DNA of 64,000 bases from Streptomyces sp. ISL-43 (GCF_018614195.1 NZ_JAGGOT010000013.1:372339-436338), one strand, 5' to 3'; counted from the first letter of the stretch, positions 7,822-17,284 are shown. The notes: generated from the sequence alone by a model not told the origin. Numbers and translations are program-made.

Positions 7822-9006
7822 GTGACTCCCGCCAACGCCCCGACACGCGCCGCCACCGCCCCGTCCCGGGGTCCGTCCCCGTCGCCGCCCCCGTCGCCGG
7901 CCTCGCCGAGCACGGCCCGGGCCATCAACGACAGGCTCGCCCTGCGACTGCTCCAGGACGAGGGCGCGCTGACGGCCACCCAGCTCAAGAAGCTCACCGG
8001 CCTGTCCCGCCCCTCCGTCGCCGACCTGGTGGAACGGCTCACCCAGGCCGGGCTGATCGAGGTCGTCGGAGAATCCGGCGAACAGCGGCGCGGACCCAAT
8101 GCCCGGCTCTACGGAATCGTCGCGCGGCGGGCGTACCTCGCGGCGCTCGACGTGCGGACGGACAGCGCGACGGCGGTCGTCGCCGACCTGCTCGGGCGGC
8201 CTCTGGCGCAGGCGGCGCTGCCGGTGGACGCCGTGGACGAGGCGGTGGACCGGCTGGAGGAGCTCGCGCGCGAGGCGGGCGCGGACGGGCTGCACACGGT
8301 GGTGATCGGCGCGCCGGGGCTGGTGGCGCCCGGCAGCGGCGAACTCGGCAACACCCTCGGACTGCCGGCCTGGCACCGGAACCTGGTGGCGGCGATGCAG
8401 CGGCGGCTGCCGGCGGTGGTCGTGGTCGAGAACGAGACCAATCTGGCGGCCCTGGCCGAACAGCGCGTCGGGGCGGCGCGGGACGTGGACTCCTTCGTAC
8501 TGCTGTGGCTCGGCGAAGGCGTCGGGGCGGCGGTGGTCCTGGACGGCCGGCTGCGCCGGGGCGCCTCCGGCGGGGCGGGGGAGATCGGCTTCCTGCCGGT
8601 ACCGGGCCCGAACGGGCTGCCGTCGGCCACGGACTGCGCGGGCGGCTTCAACTCGCTGGCCGGGCGGGGCGCGGTGGCCGCACTCGCGGCCTCGTACGGA
8701 TTCCACGGCCCGGTGGAGGAGGCGGCCGCGGGCGCGGCGGGCGACGCCTTCCTGGAGGCCCTGGCCGAGCGGCTCGCGCTGGGCGCGGCGGCCGTCGCGG
8801 CGATCCTGGACCCCGGCTGCGTCGTGCTCGGAGGCGAGCTCGGCCGCGCGGGCGGCGCGGGGCTGGCGGCCCGGGTCGCGGGCCGTCTCGCCGCGATGTC
8901 CCCGGTCCCGACCGAGGTCCGGGCCACCGCCCTCGGCGATCCCGCGGTCCTCACGGGCGCCCGCCTGGCGGCCCGCGAGGCGGTCCAGGCGGTGCTGTTC
9001 GGCTGA
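7822..9006 (+). CDS. ROK-family transcriptional regulator
   Basis: A 394-residue regulator of the ROK (repressor, ORF, kinase) family. A Pro/Ala/Ser-rich tail of ~35 residues precedes a winged helix (AINDRLALRLLQDEGALTA then LKKLTGLSRPSVADLVERL, residues ~34-75). A sugar-kinase-like fold follows, with VEVVGE-type linker, GAPGLVAPGSGELGNTLGLP, and ENETNLAALAEQRVGAARD around residues 203-221. The zinc-binding C-x-C-x-x-x-x-C of many ROK proteins is absent. The segment reads PSATDCAGGFNSLAG with a single Cys, so zinc binding is doubtful. It starts at GTG 7822 with no visible ribosome site and a very short leader. It probably senses a sugar and controls itself and the divergent MFS gene. Confidence 0.87.
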   Translation: MTPANAPTRAATAPSRGPSPSPPPSPASPSTARAINDRLALRLLQDEGALTATQLKKLTGLSRPSVADLVERLTQAGLIEVVGESGEQRRGPNARLYGIVARRAYLAALDVRTDSATAVVADLLGRPLAQAALPVDAVDEAVDRLEELAREAGADGLHTVVIGAPGLVAPGSGELGNTLGLPAWHRNLVAAMQRRLPAVVVVENETNLAALAEQRVGAARDVDSFVLLWLGEGVGAAVVLDGRLRRGASGGAGEIGFLPVPGPNGLPSATDCAGGFNSLAGRGAVAALAASYGFHGPVEEAAAGAAGDAFLEALAERLALGAAAVAAILDPGCVVLGGELGRAGGAGLAARVAGRLAAMSPVPTEVRATALGDPAVLTGARLAAREAVQAVLFG

Positions 9007-9013
9007 GTCGGGG

Positions 9014-9108
9014 CCGCGGAGGTCGGGTTGCCCCCACTGCCCGCGGCGGTCGGGCACGCGACCTCGGGTCACGCCACCTCGGGCCCGCGGCGGTCGGGTT
9101 ACCCCCAC
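9014..9108. repeat. Three imperfect copies of a GC-rich 14-mer
   Basis: The block CCGCGGNGGTCGGG occurs at 9014, 9041 and 9085. The first and third copies continue into TTGCCCCCAC and TTACCCCCAC. The repeats sit in the 204-bp gap between the ROK gene and the secreted peptidase gene. No function is evident; they could arise by local slippage or serve as a transcription end. Confidence 0.5.
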
Positions 9109-9210
9109 CCCTGGCCGGGTGGGCCGCCGGATGTACCCGCCCCCTCGCCGACCCGGATGCTGGGCGGCGTCAGCAGAGTCAAAGGGGCTTCGGCGAACGG
9201 GGACAGCACG

Positions 9211-10623
9211 ATGACCGGTACACGCATCTTCCAGGGCGTGGCCGCCACGGCCCTGCTCCTCGCCCTCGCGGCCACCGCCGCCGGCCCCGCCGCGGCCGCC
9301 ACCGGGGCCGCGGGGCGCGCGCCCGCGGGGCCCGTCGGCGTGTGGCAGCTCGACGGCTACGGCACCGTGCTGCGCGTGGAGTCCGGCCGGCTCCAGGAGT
9401 ACCAGCTCACCGGCATCAGCTGCCTGCCCGGCGAGAGCGCCCGGCGGGTTCCGGGCGGCGCCCCCGGGAACAGCGCTTTCCGCTACGCCACCGAGGACGG
9501 CGAGGTCCTCACCGTGCGCCCCGGTTCGGTGCACCTCGACGGCTCCGTCGGCGACCGCGCGACCCGCCGCCTCGCCGCCCTGCCCGAGCGGTGCCGCGAG
9601 GCCCCGGAGCCGGGACCGGCCGCGGACCCGGTCACCACCTTCGACGTGTTCTGGCAGACCTTCGCGGAGAACTACCCCTTCTTCGCCGCCAAGGGCGTCG
9701 ACTGGAACGCCGTACGCGAGAGCCACCGCCCCCGCGTGCACGCCGGCACCACCGAGGACGAACTCTTCGCCGTCTTCCGGGAGATGCTCGCCCCCCTGCA
9801 CGACGCGCACGTCCACCTCCTCGCCGGCGGCGAACGGTTCTTCGGCGAGGGCCGCCCGGGCACCGCCATCCCCACCCTCGAACTCGACACGCGCGTCAAG
9901 GCGTACATCCAGGAGGTGGACCTCGCGGGACGCGCGCCGCAGGAGTTCGCCCAGGGCCGGATCTCCTACGCCGACCTCCCCGACGGCCGCGGCTACCTGC
10001 GGCTCTCCGGCTTCGGCGGCTACACCGAGAGCGGGGGCTTCGCCGCCGAGAGCGCCGAGCTGGACCGGGCCCTGGACACCGTCCTCACCGCCGAGTGCAC
10101 CGCCCGCCTGCGCGGCCTGGTCATCGACCTGCGGATCAACGGCGGCGGCTCCGACGAGCTCGGCCTGCGACTGGCCGCCCGGCTCACGGACCGCCCGTAC
10201 TTCGCCTACGCCAAGCGCGTGCGCAACGACCCCGCCGACGCGACCCGGTTCACCCGGCCGCAGCCCCTCTACGTCCAGCCCGCGCGGGCCCCCCGCTACA
10301 CCGGCCCGATCGCCGTGCTGACCGGCGGATCCACCATGAGCGCGGGCGAGACCTTCACCCAGGCCCTACAGGAGCGCCCCGGCCGCACGGTCCGGATCGG
10401 ACAGCCGACCCAGGGCGTCTTCTCCGACGTCCTCGGCCGCACCCTCCCCAACGGCTGGCGACTGGGCCTTCCCAACGAGCAGTTCCTGACCCGCACCGGG
10501 AAGACCTTCGACGGTCCCGGCATCCCGGTCGACCACACCACCCCGGTCTTCACCGAGGAGGAGTTCGACCGGCGCCGCGACTCCGCCTTCACCGCCGCCC
10601 TCGACCGCCTTCCGCGCGGTTAG
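9211..10623 (+). CDS. Secreted S41-family peptidase (C-terminal-processing/tricorn-core type)
   Basis: A 470-residue exported serine peptidase. The ATG at 9211 opens a signal peptide (MTGTRIFQGV, then a hydrophobic Ala/Leu run, with a probable AxA cleavage near residue 30). A ~60-residue Streptomyces-specific N-terminal module precedes TFDVFWQTFAENYPFFAAKGVDW, the usual entry to the S41 core. The nucleophile is probably Ser377 in TGGSTMSAGETF, and the VIDLRINGGGSDE strand lies just before it. No PDZ domain is obvious. The stop codon overlaps that of the convergent NmrA-like gene by 4 bp. The natural substrate is unknown. An upstream in-frame start at 9028 exists but would put 61 residues ahead of the signal peptide, so it was rejected. 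Confidence 0.82.
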   Translation: MTGTRIFQGVAATALLLALAATAAGPAAAATGAAGRAPAGPVGVWQLDGYGTVLRVESGRLQEYQLTGISCLPGESARRVPGGAPGNSAFRYATEDGEVLTVRPGSVHLDGSVGDRATRRLAALPERCREAPEPGPAADPVTTFDVFWQTFAENYPFFAAKGVDWNAVRESHRPRVHAGTTEDELFAVFREMLAPLHDAHVHLLAGGERFFGEGRPGTAIPTLELDTRVKAYIQEVDLAGRAPQEFAQGRISYADLPDGRGYLRLSGFGGYTESGGFAAESAELDRALDTVLTAECTARLRGLVIDLRINGGGSDELGLRLAARLTDRPYFAYAKRVRNDPADATRFTRPQPLYVQPARAPRYTGPIAVLTGGSTMSAGETFTQALQERPGRTVRIGQPTQGVFSDVLGRTLPNGWRLGLPNEQFLTRTGKTFDGPGIPVDHTTPVFTEEEFDRRRDSAFTAALDRLPRG

Positions 10624-11384
10624 GCCGTCTCCGACCCGTCCGCCCGCCGCGCGAGGAACTCGGCGAAGGTCACCTTGCCCACCGCGTGGGACGGGGTCAG
10701 GTGGCCGCCGCGCTTGAAGCCCGCGTACGCCTTCCCCGCGAGCGGGACCGGGACGAGGCGCCGGTGCTTGCCGACCGCCGCCAGGTAGGCGCGGGCCGCG
10801 TCCTCGAAGGTGATCACCTCCGGGCCGCCCATGTCCGGGACCCGGCCCGCCGGCGGGGCCGCCGCCAGGGCGGCCAGCCGGTCCGCGACCTCCGCGACCG
10901 CGATCGGCTGCCCGCTGACCCCGGCGGGGAGCGGCATCACCGGCAGCTTCGCCACCGCGGCCAGCGCCCGGGCCACCAGGTCGTGGAACTGCGTGGTGCG
11001 CAGCACGGTCACCCCGAGGCCGGAGTCCGCCAGCATCCGCTCGACCTTGAGCTTCGTCTTGTAGTAGGGGAGCGGGACCTCGTCCACCCCCACGATCGAG
11101 ATGTAGACGATGTGCGTGACCGTCCCGGCCCGCCGCGCCGCCGCGATCAGGTGCCCGGCGGCCACGTCGTCACCGCCGCGCGGGCTGCTCGCGCAGTGCA
11201 CGACCACCCGCACGCCCGCCATCGCGGCGTCCAGGCCGCTGCCGTCCCGCAGGTCGACGGGGTGGTCGGCGGAGTGCCGGCTCAGGACGCGCACCTCGTG
11301 GCCCGCGTCCCGCAGCCGCCGTACGACCGGCGCGCCCAGGTTCCCGGTGCCGCCGGTGACGAGGATGGTGTGCTCGCTGCTCAT
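10620..11384 (-). CDS. NmrA/SDR-like NAD(P)-binding protein, ECF41 partner
   Basis: A 254-residue Rossmann-fold protein of the atypical short-chain reductase (NmrA-like) group. It has the ILVTGGTGNLGAPVVRRL nucleotide-binding motif at residues 7-24 and the second-strand end VLSRHSADH. YYKTKLKVERML supplies the Tyr/Lys positions of extended SDRs, although the canonical YxxxK is shifted. The gene lies 31 bp downstream of an ECF41-type sigma factor gene on the same strand. ECF41 sigma genes are known to sit next to a carboxymuconolactone decarboxylase, oxidoreductase or epimerase gene that is their target, and this gene fills that slot. The substrate is unknown; it may detoxify or sense a reactive metabolite. 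Confidence 0.82.
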   Translation of the reverse strand: MSSEHTILVTGGTGNLGAPVVRRLRDAGHEVRVLSRHSADHPVDLRDGSGLDAAMAGVRVVVHCASSPRGGDDVAAGHLIAAARRAGTVTHIVYISIVGVDEVPLPYYKTKLKVERMLADSGLGVTVLRTTQFHDLVARALAAVAKLPVMPLPAGVSGQPIAVAEVADRLAALAAAPPAGRVPDMGGPEVITFEDAARAYLAAVGKHRRLVPVPLAGKAYAGFKRGGHLTPSHAVGKVTFAEFLARRADGSETA

Positions 11385-11415
11385 GGTGTCCGTCCTTGGC
11401 TGGAGAGTGGATTCA

Positions 11416-12321
11416 TCAGCTGGGACCGGACAGCCCCCGGGAATGTGACAACTGGCGGCGGAGGAATTCCAGCTTCTCCGGGTTGACCACCGTCCACAGG
11501 CCGCTCACCAGCCCGTCCTCGAATTCCAGGAGCAGTACCGCCGCCTCGCCGAGGACCAGCGCGGGTTCCCCGTTGACCTCGGCGAAGGAGACCGGCAGGT
11601 CCGCCGCGAACTTGCGCAGGGCACCCAGCAGGAAGCGGGCCACGGCCTCCCGGCCCACGACCGGCCGCCGCGCCGCGTTGACGCCGCCGCCGCCGTCCGC
11701 CACGTACCGGGCCTCGGCCGCGAGCAGGCCCTCCAGCCGGGCGAGGTCCCGGCCGCGCGCGGCCGCGAGGAAGGTCTCCACCAGGCCCCGCCACTGGGCC
11801 GGGTCCGGTGCGAAACGCCGTTCGGGCGCGGCGAGCCGCCCGGCCGCCCGCCGGTGGAGCTGGCGGCAGTTGGCCTCGGAGAGGTCCAGGAGCCCGGCGA
11901 TCTCCCGATGCCCGTACGCGAAGGCCTCGCGCAGCACGTACACCGCCCGTTCCGTGGGCGTGAGCCGCTCCAGCAGAACCAGCAGCGCCATCGACACGCC
12001 GTCCCGCTGCTCGGCCGACTCCAGGGGACCCAGCGTCCCGTCCCCGGTCAGCACCGGTTCCGGCAGCCACGGGCCCACGTACTCCTCGCGCCGGGCCCGT
12101 GCCGAGGTGAGCCGGTTGAGACACAGTCGGGTGACGACCTTGGAGAGCCAGGCGCCGAGGTGCTCGATGGAGTCGCGGTCGGCGGCGGAGCTCCAGCGCA
12201 GGAAGGCGTCCTGGACGGTGTCCTCGGCCTCCGCGGCCGATCCGAGCACGCGGTAGGCGATGCCGAACATCCGCGGCCGGTGTTCCTCGAAGTCCGCGGC
12301 GGGGGCGGCGGGGTGTGCCAT
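11416..12321 (-). CDS. sigJ: RNA polymerase sigma factor SigJ (ECF41 type)
   Basis: A 301-residue sigma-70-family factor. Region 2 is at residues ~10-80 (MFGIAYRVLGSAAEAEDTVQ). Region 4 is at ~120-170 (LTPTERAVYVLREAFAYGHREIAGLL). A C-terminal SnoaL-like extension of about 110 residues is the hallmark of the ECF41 group, with a YVADGGGGVNAARRP segment resembling its conserved DGGGK motif. In ECF41 factors this extension replaces an anti-sigma factor and tunes activity. The ATG at 12321 gives the normal family length; an upstream in-frame start would run through a strong terminator hairpin and was rejected. It probably forms an operon with the NmrA-like gene and activates its own promoter. Confidence 0.88.
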   Translation of the reverse strand: MAHPAAPAADFEEHRPRMFGIAYRVLGSAAEAEDTVQDAFLRWSSAADRDSIEHLGAWLSKVVTRLCLNRLTSARARREEYVGPWLPEPVLTGDGTLGPLESAEQRDGVSMALLVLLERLTPTERAVYVLREAFAYGHREIAGLLDLSEANCRQLHRRAAGRLAAPERRFAPDPAQWRGLVETFLAAARGRDLARLEGLLAAEARYVADGGGGVNAARRPVVGREAVARFLLGALRKFAADLPVSFAEVNGEPALVLGEAAVLLLEFEDGLVSGLWTVVNPEKLEFLRRQLSHSRGLSGPS

Positions 12322-12358
12322 CACGGGGACCAGCCTACGGAGGGCCCGTGAGCGCACG

Positions 12359-12398
12359 CGCGAGGACCCGGTGGCCGCCGGGCCACCGGGTCCTCGCG
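12359..12398 (-). terminator. Strong intrinsic hairpin terminator
   Basis: An 18-bp perfect stem (12359-12376 with 12381-12398) closes a 4-base loop. It lies about 50 bp beyond the chitinase stop codon and 38 bp upstream of the sigJ start. It most likely ends the chitinase transcript. There is no long T run, which is common for Streptomyces terminators. Confidence 0.8.
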
Positions 12399-12446
12399 TT
12401 CTCCCCTCACGGGGGACCTTCACCTACGCGGCATCCCCGGGGGGTG

Positions 12447-14807
12447 TCAGCAGGCGCCCTGGTCCTTCCAGACGCCCCACTCGCCGGTGGTGCCGGGCTC
12501 TTCGTTCTGCGTCCACCACTGGGCCTTCCAGTTGTGGCCCTTGTGGGAGACGAGGTTGCCGCTGTTGTAGACCGTGCCCGGCACGTACGCCGGGTTGGTG
12601 CACGCGCCACCCGTCGGAGGCGTGGTGGTGGGGGGCGTGGTGGTCGGCGGGGTCGTCGTGGGCGGGGTCGTGGTCGGCGGGGTGGCGGCGCCCGGCTGGA
12701 CCACGGTGACGCCGCGTGCCAGGTCGCCGGCGAGCGAGTACGTCGTGCCGGAGATGTTCACCGTCCAGTTGGAGGGCGTGGAGACCGGCAGGTAGTAGTT
12801 GAAGGCCAGGTCGACGGAGGCGCCCGGGGCCAGCGTCTGCCACGCCGGGAGCTTCAGCGAGACCCGGTGGAAGTCACCCTTCAGACCGCCGGCGTTGCCG
12901 CCGGTGTGGTCGCTCTTGATCACCTTGGTGCCGAAGCCCGACTGGTCGGAGGCGTTGGGCGGAGCCGAGGTCGAGTAGTCGAACTGGAACTCCGTGCCAC
13001 CCGGCAGCGTCGTCTGCGTGTTGTTGGTGATCTTGAGCTTCGGCGTGATCGGGTAGTTGGAGTCGCCCAGCTTGAACTCGGTGAACTCCGTCTTGATGTC
13101 CACGGCCTGCGTCGGCAGCACGGCGTTGGACTTCTTCGCGCCGTACGGGGAGGCCGCCTTGAACTTGTCGTACATCAGGGAGGTGAGCGTGTCGCCCATC
13201 TCGTACTGGCCCTTCGCGGCGTTCCAGCCGTAGTCGCCGGCCATCTCCCAGACCATGGTGCCGCCGATGCCGCGGTCGACCACGTAGTCGGCCTTGGCCG
13301 CCACCGACTGCTCGTCCTCCGTGGAGAGGAAGACCTTCTTCTGCGCGTTCCACAGCCACGGCGCGACCAGGGTCGAGTCGTACTTGCGGGCGTAGGTGCC
13401 GGTCAGCGTGGTGTTCGCCGGGAAGCCGTACTTGGTGACGTAGTCGCCGACGATCCCCTTCTCGAGGTTCTTGGCGTGCCACATCGGGTTGGAGCCGGCC
13501 GGGGACTCGACGCCGTTGGTGTCCTTGTCGTGCCACAGGTTGTCGATGCCGACCGCGCCGTCACCGCACTTGGTCAGGCCCGCGCCGGCCGGGCAGGTGG
13601 TCGCGGAGGCCTTGCCCCACAGGCCGTCGGTGCCGCCCTGTACGTTCTTGTGGCCGCGGGTGTAGTACGGCAGGCCGATGTTGATGCGGCCGGCCGGCAT
13701 GGAGCCGCGGAAGTAGTGGTAGGCCCAGTCGGTGTTGAGGTACCCGACGCCGCCGTACTGCGAGCTGCCGTAGACGTTCGCGGCGGCCAGCTCGGCGTCC
13801 TTGCCGTCGTCGAACAGCGAGGCGTTCGGGCCGACGAACTCGTTCCAGGCGCCGTGCAGGTCGTAGGACATGATGTTGACGTAGTCCAGGTACTTCTGCA
13901 TCTGGAACGTCTCCATGCCCCGCAGCAGGTAGCCGGAGGAGGGGGCGGCGACGGTCAGCAGGTAGTGCTTGCCGTCGGTGGCGCCGGCCCGGTCGAGCCT
14001 CTCGCGCAGGCTCTTCATCAGGGCGTCGTAGCCCTTGACGAGACCGGCCCGGCGGGCGTTGGACAGCTGCCAGTCCAGCGGGTTGCCCGCGTCCTTCATG
14101 GTGGTGGGGTACTCGTAGTCGATGTCGACGCCGTTGAACCCGTACTTGCGGATGAACTCGACCGAGGAGTCCGCGAAGGTGTCGATGCCGGCCTGGTTGA
14201 CCGAGCCGTCGGCGTTGGTGGCCATCGAGTAGAAGCCGCCGGAGGCGACGCGGTTGCCGTCGTCGCCGAAGTAGCCGCCGGTCTCCGCCCAGCCGCCGAC
14301 CGAGATCAGCGTCTTGACGTTCGGGTTCTGCTTCTTGAATTTGTTCAGCAGGTTGAAATTGCCCTTGTACGGGAGGGCGGGGTCCATCTCGGCGCCCGCG
14401 ACGCCGGGCCAGGTCATCCCGGTGGCGGAGTTGTTCGCGTTGTCGGCGCCGACGGAGATCTTGTTGTCGCCGCCCACGTGGGCGAATGCGTAGTTCAGGT
14501 GCGTGACCTTGGACCACGGGATGTTGTGGGGCAGGTAGGCGGGGGTGCCGTCCTTGCCCGTGCGCCAGCCGGTGAAGTAGCCGATGACGCGCCGCTGGTG
14601 GTCGGCGCCCATCTTCTCGCGGCCCTCGGTGTCGTAGACCGAGCAGTACGGGACGTCGACGCCCGGGGTCTTGTACAGGCCGTCGGGGCGACAGGACTCG
14701 TTGTCGGCGGCGTGCGAGACGCCTGCCGAGAGGCCCGCTACCAGCAGACCGGCGATTGCGGCGCCGGACGTCAGGAGCATGGCTCTCATCCGTGTGGGGG
14801 ACAGCAT
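12447..14807 (-). CDS. Secreted GH18 chitinase with C-terminal chitin-binding domain
   Basis: A 786-residue modular endochitinase. Domains in order: signal peptide (residues 1 to ~33, ending SHA); a GH18 TIM barrel (residues ~60-565) with SVGGW and the catalytic GVDIDYEYP motif, acid Glu232; a ~110-residue beta-sandwich module ([15 protein letters not shown] onward); four PPTTT linker repeats; and a terminal CBM5/12 chitin-binding domain with the Trp-rich [15 protein letters not shown] segment. The ATG at 14807 is set by an AGGAGG site 7 bp upstream. The product is exported and cleaves chitin to oligomers. A promoter with two dre-like direct repeats precedes it, so repression by DasR and induction by chitin breakdown products are expected. 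The gene ends before a strong terminator. Confidence 0.93.
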   Translation of the reverse strand: MLSPTRMRAMLLTSGAAIAGLLVAGLSAGVSHAADNESCRPDGLYKTPGVDVPYCSVYDTEGREKMGADHQRRVIGYFTGWRTGKDGTPAYLPHNIPWSKVTHLNYAFAHVGGDNKISVGADNANNSATGMTWPGVAGAEMDPALPYKGNFNLLNKFKKQNPNVKTLISVGGWAETGGYFGDDGNRVASGGFYSMATNADGSVNQAGIDTFADSSVEFIRKYGFNGVDIDYEYPTTMKDAGNPLDWQLSNARRAGLVKGYDALMKSLRERLDRAGATDGKHYLLTVAAPSSGYLLRGMETFQMQKYLDYVNIMSYDLHGAWNEFVGPNASLFDDGKDAELAAANVYGSSQYGGVGYLNTDWAYHYFRGSMPAGRINIGLPYYTRGHKNVQGGTDGLWGKASATTCPAGAGLTKCGDGAVGIDNLWHDKDTNGVESPAGSNPMWHAKNLEKGIVGDYVTKYGFPANTTLTGTYARKYDSTLVAPWLWNAQKKVFLSTEDEQSVAAKADYVVDRGIGGTMVWEMAGDYGWNAAKGQYEMGDTLTSLMYDKFKAASPYGAKKSNAVLPTQAVDIKTEFTEFKLGDSNYPITPKLKITNNTQTTLPGGTEFQFDYSTSAPPNASDQSGFGTKVIKSDHTGGNAGGLKGDFHRVSLKLPAWQTLAPGASVDLAFNYYLPVSTPSNWTVNISGTTYSLAGDLARGVTVVQPGAATPPTTTPPTTTPPTTTPPTTTPPTGGACTNPAYVPGTVYNSGNLVSHKGHNWKAQWWTQNEEPGTTGEWGVWKDQGAC

Positions 14808-14919
14808 TGTGCCTCCTGGGGAGGGGAGGATGGCAGGACACAACAGGCGTGGAAGTGGTGCGTGTTGGCCCGCGACGTGCGCACATCTGACGGGCTGTCT
14901 CCCGGGGAAGATGAAGGGA

Positions 14920-14962
14920 ACGTTAAGAGGACTAGACCAACCCGTCAATAGGTCTGGACCAA
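14920..14962 (-). promoter_or_regulatory. Chitinase promoter with two dre-like direct repeats
   Basis: Read on the minus strand, TTGACG (14948-14943) and TAACGT (14925-14920) are spaced 17 bp, a good vegetative-type promoter. Two copies of a 13-bp element flank or overlap it: TTGGTCCAGACCT at 14962-14950 and TTGGTCTAGTCCT at 14940-14928, 22 bp apart. Paired 12-bp repeats of this form are the known control elements of Streptomyces chitinase promoters and match the DasR-responsive core TGGTCTAGACCA. The leader to the chitinase ATG would be about 100 nt. Confidence 0.85.
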
Positions 14963-15093
14963 AGTGGGGCCGGCTCGCCCCCGGATCGGTCCCGTATCGA
15001 TCCGGATTCGGGCAGGACCGGGCTGCCGTCCGGGCGGGATCCGACGGGATCGGCCGAATGGCGCAAGGAAAGTGTCGGAGAGTGACCGAATGT

Positions 15094-15107
15094 GTGACCC
15101 AGGCCAC
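15094..15107. promoter_or_regulatory. Candidate Crp-binding site
   Basis: GTGACCCAGGCCAC fits the Streptomyces Crp pattern GTG(N)6GNCAC exactly and extends to TGTGA-N6-CCACA. It lies 61 bp before the FMN riboswitch and 287 bp from the chitinase start, in the shared regulatory gap. Such short motifs also occur by chance in GC-rich DNA. Confidence 0.4.
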
Positions 15108-15167
15108 ATTGACTCACTCGCGTGGCCGCCGATCACCCGTGGCACACTGGCTGCAGTACCAGTAGCA

Positions 15168-15293
15168 GCGCACTCCGGGGTCGGTGTAATTCCGAACCGG
15201 CGGTATAGTCCGCGACCCGTCCGCAGCCAGCGGCCGGTTGACCAGGTGAAATTCCTGGACCGACGGTTAAAGTCCGGATGGGAGGCAGTGCGC
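15168..15293 (+). promoter_or_regulatory. FMN riboswitch (RFN element)
   Basis: The conserved RFN blocks are all present in order: GCGCACTCCGGGGTCGGTG, the ATTCCGAACCGGCGGT core, AGTCCGCGACCCG, the variable arm, CCAGGTGAAATTCCTGGACCG, ACGGTTAAAGTCCGGATG and the closing GGAGGCAGTGCGC. It lies 170 bp upstream of ribD. Binding of FMN should switch the riboflavin operon off. GC-rich palindromes at about 15325-15345 (GCCGCCGTCGGCGG) could form the expression platform. Confidence 0.95.
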
Positions 15294-15463
15294 GGCGGGC
15301 CAGTCACCGGTACGCCGCCGTCGGCGGTCCATCGGCGTATCCCTCGGGATGCGTGATCGATCGGACCGTTTTCCGGCCTCGGCGTTCCCGCGTGTGCTAC
15401 CCGCTTCATCTGTCGTATCCCGACAGGCCCCGGAGTCCGTGCCCTATGAGGCAGGAGGACCCG

Positions 15464-16660
15464 GTGGCGACACACGCCGACGCGCACGACAGCGGCAGCC
15501 CCGTCAGCGGCGCCGATGACGCGGACACCCGCGACGCATCCGCCATGGCCCGAGCCATCGAGCTCGCGGCCCGCGCGATCGGCTCCACCCACCCCAACCC
15601 GGTCGTCGGATGCGTGATCACCGACGCCGCGGGCACCGTCGTGGGCGAGGGCTGGCACGAGCGGGCCGGCGGCCCGCACGCCGAGGTCCACGCCCTGCGG
15701 GCGGCGGGCCCCGCCGCCCGCGGCGGCACCGCCTACGTCACCCTGGAACCCTGCAACCACACCGGCCGTACGGGACCCTGCGCACAGGCACTCGTCGAGG
15801 CCGGCGTCGCCCGCGTCCTCTACGCCGTCGCAGACCCGAACCCGCAGGCCACCGGCGGCGCCGACACCCTGCGCGCCGCCGGGATCACTGCCGAGGCCGG
15901 GCTGCTGGCCGCCGAGGCCGAGGAGGGCAACGCCGCCTGGCTGACCTCCGTACGGCTCGGGCGCCCGTACATCCTGTGGAAGTACGCCGCCACCCTCGAC
16001 GGCCGCGTCGCCGCCGCGGACGGCACCAGCCGCTGGATCAGCTGCCCCGAATCCCGGGCCGACGTCCACCGGCTGCGCGCCGAGGCCGACGCCGTCGTCG
16101 TCGGCTCGGGCACCCTGCGCGCCGACGACCCGCACCTCGCGGTGCGCGGCCGGGACGGCTTCGCCGCCGCCGACCAGCCGCTGCGCGTGGTCCTCGACAC
16201 CCACGCCACCATCCGGCCGACCGCCCGGGTCCTCGACGACGCGGCCCCGACTCTGGTCGTCGTAGCCGAGAACCTCGAAGACAGAGCCACCCGGCACCTC
16301 GCCGGCGTGGAGCTGGCCCGCCTGCCCCACGACAAGTACGGCATCTCGGTCGACGCCCTGCTCGCCGAACTCCACCGGCGCGGGATCCGCTCCGTACTCC
16401 TCGAAGGCGGCCCGACCCTGGCCGGCGCCTTCGTCGCCGCCGGAGCGGTCGACAAGGTCGTCGGCTACCTCGCCCCGGTCCTCCTCGGCGCCGGCCCGAA
16501 CGCGCTGGCCGACGCCGGCATCTCCACCCTCGCCGAAGCGCTCCGGCTCGAGATCACCGAGACCGTCCGCATCGGCACGGACATCCGCGTCACCGCCGTA
16601 CCCGCGGTCCGCGCCGTCCCCACCCTCCTGACCTCCCACACCGCCCTCAAGGAGCACTGA
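15464..16660 (+). CDS. ribD: Bifunctional riboflavin deaminase/reductase RibD
   Basis: A 398-residue bifunctional enzyme for steps two and three of riboflavin synthesis. The N-terminal zinc deaminase domain (residues ~30-165) shows HAEVHAL and PCNHTGRTGPC, the zinc ligands and catalytic Glu. The C-terminal NADPH reductase domain shows KYAATLDGRVAAADGTSRWI, VVGSGTLRADDPHL and LLEGGPTLAGAF. The GTG at 15464 is chosen because AGGAGG stands 5 bp before it; an ATG at 15446 is a weaker alternative. It is the first gene of the rib operon under the FMN riboswitch. Its stop TGA abuts the GTG of ribE, suggesting translational coupling. Confidence 0.93.
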   Translation: MATHADAHDSGSPVSGADDADTRDASAMARAIELAARAIGSTHPNPVVGCVITDAAGTVVGEGWHERAGGPHAEVHALRAAGPAARGGTAYVTLEPCNHTGRTGPCAQALVEAGVARVLYAVADPNPQATGGADTLRAAGITAEAGLLAAEAEEGNAAWLTSVRLGRPYILWKYAATLDGRVAAADGTSRWISCPESRADVHRLRAEADAVVVGSGTLRADDPHLAVRGRDGFAAADQPLRVVLDTHATIRPTARVLDDAAPTLVVVAENLEDRATRHLAGVELARLPHDKYGISVDALLAELHRRGIRSVLLEGGPTLAGAFVAAGAVDKVVGYLAPVLLGAGPNALADAGISTLAEALRLEITETVRIGTDIRVTAVPAVRAVPTLLTSHTALKEH

Positions 16661-17284
16661 GTGTTCACCGGAATCGTCGAAGAACTGGGCGAAGTCACCG
16701 CCGTCGAGGAACTCCCCGAGGCCTCCCGCTTCCGCCTGCGCGGCCCCCTCGTCACCGAGGGCGCCAAGCACGGCGACTCGATCGCCGTCAACGGCGTCTG
16801 CCTGACCGTCGTGGAGACCGCCGACGGCGAGTTCACCGCCGACGTCATGCAGGAGACCCTGAACCGCTCCAGCCTCGGCGCCCTGACCGCGGGCTCCCGG
16901 GTCAACCTGGAGCGCCCGATGGCCCTGGGCGGACGCCTCGGCGGCCACCTGGTCCAGGGCCACGTGGACGGCACCGGCGCGATCCTCTCCCGCACCCCCT
17001 CGGAGCACTGGGAGCTCGTCAAGGTCGCGCTTCCGGCGAACCTCTCCCGCTACGTCGTGGAGAAGGGCTCCATCACCGTCGACGGCGTCAGCCTCACGGT
17101 GGTCGAGGCCGCGGCCGACTGGTTCACCATCAGCCTCATCCCCACCACCCTCGCGCTGACCACGCTGGGCATCAAGCAGCCCGGCGACCCGGTCAACCTC
17201 GAGGTCGACGTCCTCGCCAAGTACGTCGAGCGCCTGCTCGTCGCCGGCACCGACCCGCTGCACACTCAGGAGACGGCCCAGTGA
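16661..17284 (+). CDS. ribE: Riboflavin synthase (alpha chain)
   Basis: A 207-residue riboflavin synthase that dismutates two 6,7-dimethyl-8-ribityllumazine molecules to riboflavin. It shows the family start [10 protein letters not shown] and two tandem lumazine-binding beta-barrel repeats. The first has [13 protein letters not shown] and [14 protein letters not shown]; the second has [14 protein letters not shown]. The length is normal. The GTG start follows the ribD stop with no gap, and its TGA overlaps the ribM GTG by four bases. Confidence 0.95.
   Translation: MFTGIVEELGEVTAVEELPEASRFRLRGPLVTEGAKHGDSIAVNGVCLTVVETADGEFTADVMQETLNRSSLGALTAGSRVNLERPMALGGRLGGHLVQGHVDGTGAILSRTPSEHWELVKVALPANLSRYVVEKGSITVDGVSLTVVEAAADWFTISLIPTTLALTTLGIKQPGDPVNLEVDVLAKYVERLLVAGTDPLHTQETAQ

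Noticed and set aside
12615..12690. Short GT-rich tandem repeats at the chitinase 3' end
   Set aside because: They encode the PPTTT linker between chitinase modules and are not an independent repeat element.
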